Source: Lysinibacillus contaminans
Lineage (GTDB): Bacteria; Bacillota; Bacilli; Bacillales_A; Planococcaceae
Direction of reading: 5' to 3'
Length of the DNA: 64,000 bases
Assembly: GCF_001278945.1 (NCBI RefSeq)
Contig: NZ_LGRV01000003.1
Span: 62,001 to 126,000, forward strand
Shown here: piece by piece, positions 20,401-28,485 of the stretch
Layout of the letters: every line of letters starts with the position of its first letter
Numbering within the stretch: the stretch's first letter is position 1
Notes under the pieces: model-generated
Databases searched by the model: none
The model's input: the letters and a program-made list of their open reading frames with translations, nothing else
Told to the model about the DNA's origin: nothing
Translations under genes and position numbers: made by a program

Positions 20401-20491
20401 TGAGTCCAATGGATTTGTATCGGAGGCAAGAGGTAGCAAGCCACGTGAAAGTTATATTACTGAACAGGATTTAATTGCTATGTTTGAGTAA
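17420..20491 (+). CDS. sftA: DNA translocase SftA (YtpS)
   Basis: A 1023-residue FtsK/SpoIIIE-family motor that moves chromosome ends away from the closing septum. Unlike SpoIIIE it has no membrane helices. Residues 1-560 are a long Glu/Gln/Lys-rich, low-complexity linker, larger than in B. subtilis SftA (952 residues overall). The motor follows: Walker A GATGSGKS at 707-714, Walker B ILIVIDELADLMM near 820, and a C-terminal gamma winged helix (last ~65 residues, SLIQRKYHIGFNRAARLIE) for reading polar DNA motifs. The start ATG 17420 has only a weak TGAGTGA site. murC follows 232 bases on, as in B. subtilis. Confidence 0.93.
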   Translation: MNWFKKQVNKYLDKNEDNERYDDQYEDEQDFSQQEQSDYMAPQKQRTFRFPIIEDKEVAASTQSKQKEAFNQMDDTYYGQQEDLSLPKHLNNHIVDSSVYDVEISGIRELLENRSKRTGRTTITRSQSIKEPRTREQKVFRDTQSFPKKQEATKKQEFPKKQDSITKQERPVENSSPPNRKRFVPTDVPSPVYGFAKPSPIETLLEKRKEGQEEVTSILIHGKETTSNEGIENIIEEKGQITMQEQLVNSMQENEKIPVITEEVNKSVLTFDQLEFEDMLEPDGPPDEQITVPKTTSFAVDFENQVKAAIQQELTVEQLSADQADIRVNEVIVEQVQIENSTFHIGGVTVMQPITSETGLQGDVEEQSIEYTPKRERSRIPFNVLMLKSDKEKWKNRQQSKLEEPSVNEEVKQIITSPLIPVETAERKEIIIEDPEPVNVSMPSIEVQLTQPKATTNYEKEAVSVITMAPVATLERPTIEMVVEDEIAATTMIVEEKLNTTAQELNVIANEPTLDIEEPPKEINEKLVQQEVVLTDEIPVIEAKVIEEPVKPLRVYHKPADEFLEPPEEETQDTEWMEAQGQTLVESLSHFQVSAQIESIMQGPAVTQFEITVSHGTKVSKIRNLADDLKLALAAKDIRIQAPIPGKSSIGIEIPNRVSRAVRLSEVTNSNSFIESDSPLEAALGLDLTGKPVTIDLRKMPHGLIAGATGSGKSVCINSILVSLLYKAAPHELKLMLIDPKMVELAPFNHIPHLVSPVITDVKAATAALKWAVEEMERRYQLFAHAGARDITRYNAIADKNNEHSLKLPYILIVIDELADLMMMSPADVEEAICRIAQKARACGIHLIVATQRPSVDVITGLIKSNIPTRIAFAVSSQIDSRTILDGQGAERLLGRGDMLYLGNGMSAPVRLQGTFVTDDEIEAIIDHVRGQGEPDYIFDQEELLKKTEVSAEQDDLFEDVCRFIFEQGGASTSLIQRKYHIGFNRAARLIEMLESNGFVSEARGSKPRESYITEQDLIAMFE

Positions 20492-20560
20492 AAAATAATG
20501 TTATTTAGTATGGATTATCTTACTTTCGACAAAAAATGTTTTTTTGGAAAAGTTACACAT

Positions 20561-20589
20561 TTATCCTTATGCATAAATAGTGCTATAAT
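20561..20589 (+). promoter_or_regulatory. Possible SigA promoter of murC
   Basis: TTATCC, 17 bases, TATAAT (20584-20589). The -10 is perfect and the -35 poor. The leader to murC is about 130 bases. Confidence 0.45.
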
Positions 20590-20723
20590 AGACAAGATGT
20601 TTTGACTAGTACGCATTTTTTTGTACTTGTAAAGGTATTATTACCTATATTTGTATGATTAATAAATGCGATACACATAATAGATGATAGATGGGATTTA
20701 GTATTTCCCGGGGGGTTTAATTA

Positions 20724-22037
20724 ATGACAGTTTTTCATTTCATAGGCATTAAAGGTTCTGGGATGAGTTCACTTGCACAAATCTTATTTGATGCTGGTGA
20801 ACAAGTACAGGGCTCAGATATTGATAAGTATTTCTTTACAGAACAGCCGTTACGTGAACGGAATATTCCAATCTTTACGTTTGATGCTGATAATGTTAAA
20901 GAAGGTATGACGATCATTGCAGGGAATGCATTTCCTGACGAGCATCCTGAAATCGTACGCGCAAGGGAAATCGGTTTAGAAGTAATTCGCTACCATAAGT
21001 TTTTAGGTGAATATATTGGCAACTACACATCGATTGCCATTACAGGTGCGCATGGTAAAACTTCAACAACAGGCTTAATGGCACATGTTGTTGGTGGTTA
21101 TAAGCCAACTTCGTATTTAATTGGTGATGGTACGGGTGCTGGGCACGAAGATGCTAACTATTTTGTCATGGAAGCATGTGAGTATCGTCGTCATTTCTTA
21201 GCGTATAATCCAGACTATGCAGTCATGACGAATATCGATTTTGACCATCCAGATTATTTTGCTAATATAGAAGACGTATATTCTGCTTTCCAATCGCTTG
21301 CACTACAAGTGAAAAAGGCTATTATTGCGTGTGGTGATGATGAGCATTTACAGCGTATTCAAGCGAATGTTCCAGTTGTTTATTATGGTTTTGGAGCAGA
21401 AAATGATTTTGAAGCACGGAATGTAGAGAAAACAACTGAAGGTACAACATTTGATGTATTTGTACGTAATGAATTTTATAGCACATTCTTTATCCCACTA
21501 TTTGGTGATCATGCTATTTTAAATACATTAGCAGTGATTTCACTTTGTCAATATGAAGGTATTCCGGCAGAAATAATTCAAGAACGTTTACACACATATA
21601 AAGGTGTGAAAAGACGTTTCACGGAGACTGAAATTGGGAATAATGTATTAATCGACGATTACGCACATCATCCAACGGAAATTCGTGCAACAATTCAATC
21701 GGCTAGACAAAAGTATCCTGAACGTGAACTAGTGGCGATTTTCCAACCGCATACATTTACACGTACACAAGCATTTTTACAAGACTTTGCTGAAAGCTTA
21801 AGTCTTGCTGATACAGCTTATTTATGTGATATTTTTGGTTCAGCAAGGGAACAACAAGGAGCCTTATCGATTGATGATTTAGCTTCACTTATTGAAGGAA
21901 GTGCTGTGGTTACAACAGAATGCATTGCAGAGCTTAAGAAGCATGAAGGTGCAGTATTTTTATTCATGGGTGCAGGCGATGTTCACAAATTTCAAGAAGC
22001 TTTTGAGAATGTATTACAAGAAAACGAAACAGCTTAA
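20724..22037 (+). CDS. murC: UDP-N-acetylmuramate-L-alanine ligase
   Basis: A 437-residue Mur ligase that adds the first L-Ala to UDP-MurNAc in the cytoplasm using ATP. The N-terminal UDP-binding motif [13 protein letters not shown], the ATP loop GAHGKTST at residues 108-115, and the central ligase motifs ([17 protein letters not shown]) are present. The length is normal. The start is set by GGGGGG followed by TTTAATTA. The order sftA-murC-ytxG-ytxH is as in B. subtilis, but ytxJ, which follows ytxH there, is not found. Confidence 0.96.
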   Translation: MTVFHFIGIKGSGMSSLAQILFDAGEQVQGSDIDKYFFTEQPLRERNIPIFTFDADNVKEGMTIIAGNAFPDEHPEIVRAREIGLEVIRYHKFLGEYIGNYTSIAITGAHGKTSTTGLMAHVVGGYKPTSYLIGDGTGAGHEDANYFVMEACEYRRHFLAYNPDYAVMTNIDFDHPDYFANIEDVYSAFQSLALQVKKAIIACGDDEHLQRIQANVPVVYYGFGAENDFEARNVEKTTEGTTFDVFVRNEFYSTFFIPLFGDHAILNTLAVISLCQYEGIPAEIIQERLHTYKGVKRRFTETEIGNNVLIDDYAHHPTEIRATIQSARQKYPERELVAIFQPHTFTRTQAFLQDFAESLSLADTAYLCDIFGSAREQQGALSIDDLASLIEGSAVVTTECIAELKKHEGAVFLFMGAGDVHKFQEAFENVLQENETA

Positions 22038-22061
22038 TCCGAAAGGAATAAGCTGTTTTTT
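22028..22061 (+). terminator. Terminator overlapping the murC stop
   Basis: Stem AACAGCTTA with TAAGCTGTT, loop about 12 bases and six T's; the left arm includes the TAA stop. Confidence 0.8.
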
Positions 22062-22146
22062 CTCAAAAATGGGAAGGGATTCAGTGTCTTTTGTCGAAAG
22101 TATTAAATAATAGTAATGTAAATTCTTACTAGTGGGAGGATTATTT

Positions 22147-22653
22147 ATGGAAATAGTTTTGTACATTGCTGCGATTATTGCGGCAATTGGATTTTTAGTA
22201 CTTTGTGTTAGTGTCGGTATGACGTTATTCTCTCTCAAAACGACTCTAAATAGCTTAGCGGGCACATTAGCTGGTATTGAAGGGCAAATGGAAGGTATTA
22301 CACGTGAAACGACGTCCTTATTGACAAAAACAAATAGTTTAGCTGAGGATATTCAAGGTAAATCAGAGCAGCTAAATACCGTTGTACAAGCTGTCAAAGG
22401 AATTGGTGATTCTGTCAATGGACTGAATACGTCGGTCCAACGCATTACGACATCGATATCATCGAGTGTTGAGCAAAATGAGGAAAAGATAGCACAAGTC
22501 GTACAATGGAGTAATGTTGCGATGGGAATTGCTGATAAGTGGAAACAACGCAAAGTGATCGAGCAGGCACTTGAAGCTGTGCAAGATGACGCAAATGCTT
22601 GCGATACAGCACCACTAGTAAAGAGAAAAAGAAGTTGGAGTCGTAAAAAATAA
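22147..22653 (+). CDS. ytxG: YtxG, DUF948 membrane protein
   Basis: A 168-residue protein with an N-terminal transmembrane helix (residues 4-25) and a long helical, coiled-coil-like region rich in Ser/Thr/Gln (DUF948), ending in a basic tail. In B. subtilis ytxGH are general stress genes under SigB. The start is ATG 22147, because GGGAGG lies nine bases upstream; the frame runs a few codons further but without support. It precedes ytxH, separated by a repeat-rich stretch. Confidence 0.85.
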   Translation: MEIVLYIAAIIAAIGFLVLCVSVGMTLFSLKTTLNSLAGTLAGIEGQMEGITRETTSLLTKTNSLAEDIQGKSEQLNTVVQAVKGIGDSVNGLNTSVQRITTSISSSVEQNEEKIAQVVQWSNVAMGIADKWKQRKVIEQALEAVQDDANACDTAPLVKRKRSWSRKK

Positions 22654-22689
22654 TTTCTAACCCGATGCAGTGATTGTCCAAATGCCAAC

Positions 22690-22918
22690 TGTATCAGGTT
22701 AAAGCCTCCGGCTGATGTCACAGATTTTGAGTTGTGCATTCCGCAATTCAAAATCTAGTCGCAATTACACCGAGGCGTAATTGATTTTTAATCAGCGAGC
22801 GGTAAAATGCTAACTGACTAAAATATATGCCTTTGGCGGATATTTCAGATTTTGAAAGGGGTTATTGTACTTGCATGATTCAAAATCTAGACGTAAAAAC
22901 GCCAAGGCGAATTTTAGA
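22690..22918. repeat. Two degenerate copies of a dispersed palindromic repeat
   Basis: Two related units lie in tandem (about 22704-22785 and 22829-22918). Each runs GCC-ccGGC-GAT-CAGATTTTGA, then about 18-20 bases, then TTCAAAATCTAG and a short palindrome with a CCGAGGCG or CCAAGGCG core. In unit 1 the palindrome reads AATTACACCGAGGCGTAATT. Similar cores occur at 33058-33080 and 34536-34556. The second unit reaches the ytxH ribosome binding site, so the open frame upstream of ytxH is repeat, not gene. Confidence 0.75.
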
Positions 22919-22937
22919 ATGGGGGAGGAATTGTAGC

Positions 22938-23441
22938 GTGACATCACAGAAACCAAATTTTAATGAAGTGAAAGAACAACAATTTGAAAATTCATTACCA
23001 CAGCTTTACAGTCCACAAGAATCGATTTATGAAGAGGAGCATGTGAACATGAAGGATTTCGTTATTGGCGCATTAGTTGGAGGGATTGTAGGGGCTGCTG
23101 CAGGCTTATTATTAGCACCGAAACCAGGAAAAGAATTGCGAAGCGATGTGGCTGTACAAGCTGTTAATTTAAAAGATAAAAGTGCTGATATTTCGTCAAC
23201 AGCAAAAGATAAAACGTTACAACTATCAAAACAAATTCAAGAACAATCTACACAATTAGTAGAGAAAGTAAAAACATTAAAATCACAGAAAGCGCCAGCT
23301 GTTTTTGATGATGGTACTGTTTCTTTAGAAGGCGAAGAACCTCTCGAGGATACGATCGAGGCAGTAGTAGACAGCGTAGAAGCTGTAACAGAAACTGTTG
23401 AAGATGCAGTAGAAAAAAAAGTTGAGGAAGTTCGTGTTTGA
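22938..23441 (+). CDS. ytxH: YtxH general stress protein
   Basis: A 167-residue protein with one transmembrane segment (about residues 39-60, VIGALVGGIVGAAAGLLLAP) followed by a helical region resembling LEA-type stress proteins, rich in Lys, Gln, Thr, Val and Glu. The GTG at 22938 is preferred because GGGGGAGGAA precedes it at 22921-22930. An internal ATG at 23049 with GAGGAG upstream would give the more usual YtxH start (MKDFVIGAL), so the longer N terminus may be family-specific or spurious. ytxG lies upstream. Confidence 0.8.
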   Translation: MTSQKPNFNEVKEQQFENSLPQLYSPQESIYEEEHVNMKDFVIGALVGGIVGAAAGLLLAPKPGKELRSDVAVQAVNLKDKSADISSTAKDKTLQLSKQIQEQSTQLVEKVKTLKSQKAPAVFDDGTVSLEGEEPLEDTIEAVVDSVEAVTETVEDAVEKKVEEVRV

Positions 23442-23453
23442 TGATCTGAATGC

Positions 23454-23500
23454 AAAAAGGGATGCTGTACGTCACATATGACGTACAGCATCCCTTTTTT
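23454..23500. terminator. Very strong terminator after ytxH
   Basis: A 21-bp perfect stem (left arm AAAAAGGGATGCTGTACG plus TCA) around a 4-base loop. The symmetry suggests use in both directions, but the next gene is 200 bases away. Confidence 0.92.
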
Positions 23501-23525
23501 AGGTTACTCACTATAAATTGGGGCT

Positions 23526-23610
23526 GATTTCCGTTCCAGTTAGGCGCTTTTTGGGGTCTCATCTAGAACGATAATTCTCTAGGAGTCGCCCAGCTGGAAC
23601 GAAGAGAAAT
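23526..23610. repeat. Degenerate GC-rich dispersed repeat
   Basis: Ends GATTTCCGTTCCAG and CTGGAACGAAGAGAAAT are inverted copies, and the middle contains TTGGGGTCTCATCTAG and CTAGGAGTCGCC. This is the same repeat style as the module at 14242-14350 (which carries GAGACTCCTACGGG and GAGACCCC), in the opposite orientation and shortened. Confidence 0.55.
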
Positions 23611-23701
23611 AAATAACAGTCTTTCATAAAATATTATCCACTACTGTTAATGATAAATAATTTATTATGATAAAAGGAATTAGGATTGAGCACTTTGAAC
23701 A

Positions 23702-25858
23702 CTATATTGAAATAGGTGTCTCTGCTAATAAAATCTCTAATTTATCTCCTCCGAATATTTCCATATCGAAGCTAGCGGGTTGGTTATTACGCAAAATAGT
23801 AAAATTGCCTTTAAACGTAGTAGGTAGTTGCCAATTGGAGAAGCGGAAAACATCTTGATAAATCCAAGGGCTGTGATCTTTTTCTTTAAAGGAAACGGTA
23901 GCCCCATTTGGCACCGAAGATAAAGGTGACATTACAACATGATTGACTAGGACCTCATTCGCCATTTTTGTCAGTTCCAAAATTTCGTTTTGGAAGTGCA
24001 CGACAATTTTATCCTCTAAGAGAATATTCATTTGGTTGGCAATCATTTGAACAGAGGGTTGCGCGGCTTGTTGGAATGATAATATGTCACCTTCTTGTAC
24101 CGCGTATTGAGGCTTACAAGGCTTGCCATTATTAGAGAGCGACGCTGAAAATTCCGGCAAATATAATGGTTTACCATCGACATGAATAAAGTATGATTCG
24201 ATTTTCTTCAGTAAATCCATATTATTTGTTAATTTAAAAATATCCCCAATTGTTTCTGCAGGTTCAAATAAAACAGTGTCGCGGTCCTTTAGTAGTGTAT
24301 CAAGTGAAGACGGCTTACCATTCACGATGATTTTCGGTTCAACAACATACATTGTATCTTGAAGTGTCACTTTTTTAACTGCAGCTCCATCAATTAAATC
24401 TCGTACGGTTGCGGTTGCAGTTTGCCCATCCTGACCTGCAATTAATTGAATAGCATCACCTGATTGAATTACCGATTTCGTTGAAGCTGGTTGCCCATTC
24501 ACTAGAATCTGCGCGGGTTGTCCGTGTTCGCCAGGAATGAAAATATCTTGTCCATTCACACTGACAGATAGGCCATGTCCAGGCTTGCCATACAGATGTT
24601 TGGCACGAATATTTGCAGCTAAGAAAGCATCACCGACTGTCATTTCTTTTAATTCAAATAGACGTACAACTTGGTCATTAACGGTTAAACTCATATATTG
24701 AATTGGCATTTTTTTTGCAGCAATGGCGATGCCGATTGGTGTGACAAGTTCTGGTGAAGGTTTTATATGTTCTTCTCTTGTTAAGTTCTGAATCGCATCA
24801 ACTCCACGTACTGCAATACGATTTGCTGGTAACCCTAATACCTCTCCAAGTTTTTCACTCAAACCAGGTGTTAAACTACCACCACCAACCAGCATGACAG
24901 CCTTTGGTGCAGTTTGATTATTTAGACGTAAAATTTCATCGCCTATTGCTTTGGAAAGTTGTTTCACAGCATGTTCGATTGCTATTAGTACTTCAGCTTT
25001 CGGGAAGAATTGGTCAAAGCCTAATATATCTTGAATTAAAATTTCTTCATCCGTTTGAAGTTGACGTTTCGCTGTTTCTGCTACAGGGAAGTCTAGTAAA
25101 TAGTGATCACTAAGTGCCTCTGTAATTTCATCACCAGCCGTTGGTACCATGCCATAGGCCACAACAGTGCTTTTATCGGTAATCGCAATATCAGATGTAC
25201 CTGCACCAATATCCACCAATGCAACATTGAGGCGACGCATTGTCGGAGGGATGAGCACGTTAATGGCCGCAATAGGCTCCAGCGTTAATGCCTCCATCTC
25301 TAAGTCAGCACGCTTTAACGCAGCAATCAGCGATTCCACTACGACACGTGGTAGAAACGTTGCGATAACTTCGATTTCTGCTTCATCCCCTTGTTGATCG
25401 AGTAAGTTACCAATCTCCTCACCATCTAAGCGATAAAACAAAACAGAATAACCTACACAGTAATAATGGCTCGTTTTTGCATCTTCTTTTTGTTGTAATA
25501 GCTGCTGCTGTGCTTGTTGAACAGCTTGTAATTCTAGACGGCTAATATCTTCTTCCGTAAAAATAGGTCGATTACGAATATTAATTTTCACGCTAGCTTG
25601 TTCCGTTTTTAATGAACGACCTGCTGCTGCAACACTTACTTTTACTAGTGGTCCATGTTTCTCTTCAAGCTCATGCTTAATTTCTTTAATTAGCTCTGCT
25701 ACATATAAAACATTATGTATTTGACCATCGACCATTGCACGCTCTTTATGCTCTTTTACAATAATATCTTGCACGTGGAAATGGTCATGATCCTCCTCTA
25801 AAATAATGCCGACAACAGAACGCGTACCGATATCAAGTGCAAATAATTTTGAACCCAA
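23702..25858 (-). CDS. FtsA/PilM-like ATPase with C-terminal repeat domains
   Basis: A 718-residue protein of the actin-like FtsA/PilM superfamily. Phosphate and adenosine motifs are in place: LDIGTRSVVGI at residues 6-16, LVDIGAGTSDIAI near 218 and MLVGGGSLTPGL near 320. The N-terminal 370 residues are the ATPase with an SHS2-like insertion. The last 330 residues are unusual: several copies of a VNG-x-P / GD-x-I beta-rich unit (ILVNGQPAS, IIVNGKPSS, VDGKPLYL, LRNNQPAS) that look like small beta-grasp domains. It is not the classical FtsA, which is normally with ftsZ. It is convergent with ytxH and divergent from aroA. Its role is unknown; polymer-forming scaffold is an inference. Confidence 0.72.
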   Translation of the reverse strand: MGSKLFALDIGTRSVVGIILEEDHDHFHVQDIIVKEHKERAMVDGQIHNVLYVAELIKEIKHELEEKHGPLVKVSVAAAGRSLKTEQASVKINIRNRPIFTEEDISRLELQAVQQAQQQLLQQKEDAKTSHYYCVGYSVLFYRLDGEEIGNLLDQQGDEAEIEVIATFLPRVVVESLIAALKRADLEMEALTLEPIAAINVLIPPTMRRLNVALVDIGAGTSDIAITDKSTVVAYGMVPTAGDEITEALSDHYLLDFPVAETAKRQLQTDEEILIQDILGFDQFFPKAEVLIAIEHAVKQLSKAIGDEILRLNNQTAPKAVMLVGGGSLTPGLSEKLGEVLGLPANRIAVRGVDAIQNLTREEHIKPSPELVTPIGIAIAAKKMPIQYMSLTVNDQVVRLFELKEMTVGDAFLAANIRAKHLYGKPGHGLSVSVNGQDIFIPGEHGQPAQILVNGQPASTKSVIQSGDAIQLIAGQDGQTATATVRDLIDGAAVKKVTLQDTMYVVEPKIIVNGKPSSLDTLLKDRDTVLFEPAETIGDIFKLTNNMDLLKKIESYFIHVDGKPLYLPEFSASLSNNGKPCKPQYAVQEGDILSFQQAAQPSVQMIANQMNILLEDKIVVHFQNEILELTKMANEVLVNHVVMSPLSSVPNGATVSFKEKDHSPWIYQDVFRFSNWQLPTTFKGNFTILRNNQPASFDMEIFGGDKLEILLAETPISI

Positions 25859-25926
25859 TGTAATCGCTTCCTTTCTCGAAATAGCTTAAAATAATTTAGC
25901 GAGTTGAAGCGCTAAATTAAAAATGC

Positions 25927-25955
25927 GTGACATTCTGAACAACATTGATTATAAT
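25927..25955 (+). promoter_or_regulatory. SigA promoter of aroA
   Basis: GTGACA (25927-25932), 17 bases, TATAAT (25950-25955). The leader to the ATG is about 70 bases. Confidence 0.65.
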
Positions 25956-26031
25956 AATGCTAATATCTAAAAATGTAACATACATTTCAGAGTTCTGAAA
26001 GTGTCTGTCATAGGGGAGAGGAGCAAGAAGT

Positions 26032-27117
26032 ATGAGCCAAAAAGATTTAGAAAGCTTACGTAGTCAAATTGACGGATTAAACTTAGAAATTTTACGTCTA
26101 ATTAATGAACGTGCAACTGTAGTTAATGAAATAGGTAAAATCAAAGAAAAACAAGGTGTAAATCGTTATGATCCAATGCGTGAGCGTCACATGCTTGACC
26201 TTATTAAAGAACATAACAACGGTCCGTTAAACCAAATGACGGTTGATTATATTTTTAAACAAATCTTCAAAACAGCACTTAAACAATTAGAGGCTGATAA
26301 AAAGAAAGAATTACTTGTATCACGCAAGAAAAAGTCAGAAGATACTGTTATTAATATCAATGGTGAGCTAATTGGCCAAGGAAAACCATCTTTCGTATTT
26401 GGTCCATGTGCAGTTGAATCTTATGAACAAGTTGCGGCCGTAGCAGCATCAATTAAAGCTAAAGGCGAAAAACTTATCCGTGGTGGTGCGTACAAACCGC
26501 GTACTTCTCCATATGACTTCCAAGGTCTTGGTTTAGAGGGACTGAAAATTTTAAAACGTGTATCTGATGAATTCGGTTTAGGTGTTATTACTGAAATTGT
26601 GACACCAGGTCACCTAGATGAAGCACTTGATTATATCGATGTTATCCAAATTGGTGCACGTAATATGCAAAACTTCGAGTTATTAAAAGCTGCCGGTGCA
26701 ACAAATAAACCAGTTCTTTTAAAACGTGGATTAGCTGCAACTATTGATGAGTTCATTCACGCAGCAGAATACATCATGTCTAAAGGAAATGAAAATATTA
26801 TCCTTTGCGAACGTGGAATTCGTACGTACGAAAAAGCGACACGTAATACACTAGACATTTCAGCTGTACCAATTCTAAAACAAGAAACACATTTACCAGT
26901 ATTCGTAGATGTTACGCATTCTACTGGTCGCCGTGATTTACTACTTCCATGTGCGAAAGCAGCGATTGCTATTGGCGCTGATGGCGTAATGGCTGAAGTG
27001 CATCCAGATCCATCGGTAGCACTTTCTGATCAGCAACAACAAATGGATATTCCTACATTTGATGCATTCTACGATACGTTACAAAAATTCATGAAAAACT
27101 ATGAAATTCACGCATAA
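26032..27117 (+). CDS. aroA: Bifunctional DAHP synthase/chorismate mutase
   Basis: A 361-residue fusion that starts and branches aromatic amino-acid synthesis. Residues 1-85 are an AroQ-type chorismate mutase helix bundle (with a [20 protein letters not shown] helix); residues 100-355 are the type I-beta DAHP synthase barrel ([38 protein letters not shown]). The mutase domain acts as the allosteric sensor for chorismate and prephenate in this family. Strong GGGGAGAGGAG site upstream. The B. subtilis aroA-ccpA order is kept. Confidence 0.95.
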   Translation: MSQKDLESLRSQIDGLNLEILRLINERATVVNEIGKIKEKQGVNRYDPMRERHMLDLIKEHNNGPLNQMTVDYIFKQIFKTALKQLEADKKKELLVSRKKKSEDTVININGELIGQGKPSFVFGPCAVESYEQVAAVAASIKAKGEKLIRGGAYKPRTSPYDFQGLGLEGLKILKRVSDEFGLGVITEIVTPGHLDEALDYIDVIQIGARNMQNFELLKAAGATNKPVLLKRGLAATIDEFIHAAEYIMSKGNENIILCERGIRTYEKATRNTLDISAVPILKQETHLPVFVDVTHSTGRRDLLLPCAKAAIAIGADGVMAEVHPDPSVALSDQQQQMDIPTFDAFYDTLQKFMKNYEIHA

Positions 27118-27124
27118 TCATGTT

Positions 27125-27155
27125 AAACCGCTTGCCATTTTGGTAGGCGGTTTTC
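27125..27155 (+). terminator. Terminator after aroA
   Basis: Stem AAACCGC.TGCC with GGTAGGCGGTTT and a short T-run. Confidence 0.75.
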
Positions 27156-27310
27156 TCGTTAATGTAATGATAAGTAAGATTTTTCAATATTTAGGATCGA
27201 GCACGATCCTTACGAGAGTGAAAGAGTCTGCATTTCTTGTTTAGTGACAAAAAAATGTCTAGAATAGGTCTATTTTCGCTCGGAAATTCAAGTCCTATAT
27301 GTACTTATTA

Positions 27311-27340
27311 TTGAAAGTAATATTAAAATTATCGTATGAT
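27311..27340 (+). promoter_or_regulatory. SigA promoter of ccpA
   Basis: TTGAAA (27311-27316), 18 bases, TATGAT (27335-27340), about 34 bases before the ccpA ATG. Confidence 0.65.
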
Positions 27341-27373
27341 AAGGCTATATAAAGGAAAAGGGAGGCGCGTACG

Positions 27374-28378
27374 ATGACTGTTACAATTTATGATGTTGCA
27401 CGTGAAGCGAATGTTTCAATGGCAACAGTCTCTCGTGTAGTCAATGGCAATCAAAATGTAAAGCCAGCAACGAGAAAAAAAGTATTAGAAGTAATTGAGC
27501 GATTAGAATACCGTCCAAACGCAGTAGCGCGAGGACTTGCAAGTAAGAAAACAACAACAGTTGGCGTGATCATTCCCGATATTGCAAACAATGTTTATGC
27601 GGAGCTAGCACGTGGTGTGGAGGATATTGCGACGATGTATCGCTACAATATCATTTTAGCCAATTCAGACCAAAATGAAGATAAAGAGTTACAACTTCTC
27701 GATACAATGCTGGGTAAACAAGTAGATGGCATTGTCATGATGAGCGATGAAGTAACAGAAAAGATGCAACAATCGATGGACCATTCACCTGTACCGATTG
27801 TATTAGCGGGTTCAGTTGATGAAACCCAAACAATGGCTACAGTTAATATTGATTATTTTGAGGCAGCTTATGAGGCGGTTAAGTTACTCATAGATAATGG
27901 ACATACTCGTATTGGCTTCGTTACAGGGCCGCTTACGTACACAATTAATGGTAAATTTAAATTAGAGGCTTATAAAAAAGCATTACAAGATGCTGGATTG
28001 ACTCTTGACGAATCATTGATTGTGGCTGAAGAATCTAGCTACGACTCAGGATTAGAAGCATGGGAAACTTTAGCGTTATTAGAAAACCCACCAACAGCAT
28101 TTTTTGCTGGTAGTGATGAGCTAGCTATTGGTCTAGTTCACGGTGCGCAGGATGTTGGTAAAAACGTCCCCGAAGATATAGAAGTGATTAGTTTCGAAAA
28201 CTCGAAATTAGCACGCATGGTACGCCCACAACTAACAAGTGTTGTATTGCCGCTTTATGATATTGGAGCTGTAGCAATGCGTTTACTAACAAAATTAATG
28301 AATAAAGAAAAGGTCGAGGAAGAAGCGGTAATTTTACCTTATCGTATTGAACATCGACAATCTGTGAAATGTAAATAA
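27374..28378 (+). CDS. ccpA: Catabolite control protein A
   Basis: A 334-residue LacI/GalR-family regulator, the master of carbon catabolite control, which binds cre sites together with HPr-Ser46-P. The DNA-binding helix-turn-helix is at residues 3-25 ([20 protein letters not shown]), with a hinge helix at AVARGLASK near 50-58. The rest is the periplasmic-binding-like core. Length matches B. subtilis CcpA (334). It lies between aroA and the acu genes, whose acsA is a CcpA target in B. subtilis. No clear cre site was found in this window near acsA. Confidence 0.95.
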   Translation: MTVTIYDVAREANVSMATVSRVVNGNQNVKPATRKKVLEVIERLEYRPNAVARGLASKKTTTVGVIIPDIANNVYAELARGVEDIATMYRYNIILANSDQNEDKELQLLDTMLGKQVDGIVMMSDEVTEKMQQSMDHSPVPIVLAGSVDETQTMATVNIDYFEAAYEAVKLLIDNGHTRIGFVTGPLTYTINGKFKLEAYKKALQDAGLTLDESLIVAEESSYDSGLEAWETLALLENPPTAFFAGSDELAIGLVHGAQDVGKNVPEDIEVISFENSKLARMVRPQLTSVVLPLYDIGAVAMRLLTKLMNKEKVEEEAVILPYRIEHRQSVKCK

Positions 28379-28380
28379 AC

Positions 28381-28420
28381 AAAAAACACGTAACTCCTAA
28401 TAGTGATTTACGTGTTTTTT
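28381..28420 (+). terminator. Terminator after ccpA
   Basis: Stem AAAAAACACGTAA with TTTACGTGTTTTTT. Confidence 0.88.
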
Positions 28421-28451
28421 GTTGCGATGTAAATGTTAGACGCTCTGCAAC

Positions 28452-28481
28452 AAAAAACGCCTCACGATAATTGTGAGGCGT
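28452..28481 (-). terminator. Terminator after acuC
   Basis: Stem ACGCCTCAC with GTGAGGCGT, 7-base loop, six T's on the minus strand. Confidence 0.82.
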
Positions 28482-28485
28482 AGCG

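Noticed and set aside
22827-22937. N-terminal extension of ytxH
   Set aside because: The sequence is the dispersed repeat; the ribosome binding site is only before 22938.
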